Source of the DNA: Chloroflexota bacterium | Lineage (GTDB): Bacteria; Chloroflexota; Limnocylindria; Limnocylindrales; CSP1-4 | NCBI GenBank assembly: GCA_947475545.1 | Contig: CANJLL010000001.1 | Span: 866,795-930,794, forward strand | DNA length: 64,000 nucleotides | Direction of reading: 5' to 3' | Part shown: in pieces, positions 63,926-64,000 of the stretch | How the letters are laid out: every line of letters begins with the position of its first letter | How positions within the stretch are numbered: position 1 is the first letter of the stretch | Translations under genes and position numbers: made by a program | The notes under the pieces: generated by a model | Seen by the model: the letters and a program-made list of their open reading frames with translations, nothing else | The model's database searches: none | What the model was told of the DNA's origin: nothing

Positions 63926-64000
63926 TGGCGAGTGGCTTAACGGCAAAGCACCTGATTCTGGATCAGGGGATTGAAGGTTCGAATCCTTCCTCGCCAGCCA
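63926..64000 (+). tRNA. tRNA-Gln (CTG)
   Basis: Acceptor TGGCGAG/CTCGCCA, D-arm TGGCTTAACGGCAAAGCA, anticodon stem CCTGA/TCAGG with loop TTCTGGA (anticodon CTG), T-arm AAGGTTCGAATCCTT; discriminator G and CCA are encoded and end exactly at the last base of the window. Confidence 0.96.

Overview
The window is a gene-dense, very GC-rich bacterial chromosome segment. Its heavy GTG start use, many 1-8 base stop/start overlaps, Tad-type pseudopilin genes, ykoEDC under a TPP riboswitch, LCP protein, two sortases and several lipoproteins fit a member of the Chloroflexota (Limnocylindria/Ellin6529-like) best. An actinobacterial origin is not excluded, and no rRNA or ribosomal protein is present to settle it. 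There is no CRISPR array, phage module or intact insertion sequence; one IS481-type transposase remnant is present.

Layout. 0.04-4 kb: a GNAT acetyltransferase pair diverges from an overlapping operon of an ECF-type sigma factor, an O6-alkylguanine-DNA methyltransferase fused to an Ada-type zinc domain, and a DMT-family exporter. 4-10 kb: acyl-CoA dehydrogenase, class III aminotransferase, small excisionase-like HTH protein, GT87-like membrane protein, phosphoribosyltransferase, tRNA-Arg and a kynurenine-formamidase-like hydrolase. 10-15 kb: IS481 remnant, Kelch-like lipoprotein, sortase, small protein, and a class V aminotransferase/DUF309 fusion. 15.6-20.1 kb: an overlapping cpaB-tadE-tadE-tadG surface-structure operon. 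20.6-24 kb: MFS transporter, cupredoxin lipoprotein, second lipoprotein, enoyl-CoA hydratase. 24-27.5 kb: a decaying NitT/TauT-type ABC operon. 27.8-34.5 kb: an orphan DNA methylase, repeat-rich spacers, tRNA-Glu, an alpha/beta hydrolase lacking its serine nucleophile, DUF1015, and a sugar-type ABC ATPase.

34.7-40.3 kb: a LacI regulator with a clear operator, a lipoprotein, a second sortase, a SufR-like regulator, an adenosine deaminase-like enzyme and a GlnQ fragment. 40.3-47.9 kb: a branched-chain-type 2-oxoacid dehydrogenase cluster (lpd-E1alpha-E1beta ... E2-lipA) interrupted by a VapBC module and a small protein. 48-51 kb: PlsY-like acyltransferase, ThDP-dependent enzyme, and a zinc-ribbon protein behind a structured leader RNA. 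51.3-56.8 kb: TPP riboswitch-ykoE-ykoD-ykoC-mutY-nnrE-small membrane protein, mostly overlapping. 56.9-64 kb: metallo-beta-lactamase-fold hydrolase, AcuI-like reductase, metY-metX (direct sulfhydrylation) with hairpins and repeats around them, an LCP protein, and tRNA-Gln ending at the last base.

The metabolic picture is an aerobic heterotroph: branched-chain keto acid and acyl-CoA oxidation with its own lipoate synthesis, thiamine precursor salvage that supplies the ThDP enzymes, and methionine synthesis through O-acetylhomoserine. The most unusual items are the sigma/Ogt-AdaZn operon, the attenuator-like leader of the zinc-ribbon gene, the two look-alike sortases without visible substrates, the VapBC inside a core metabolic cluster, and the transporter operon with three independent lesions.
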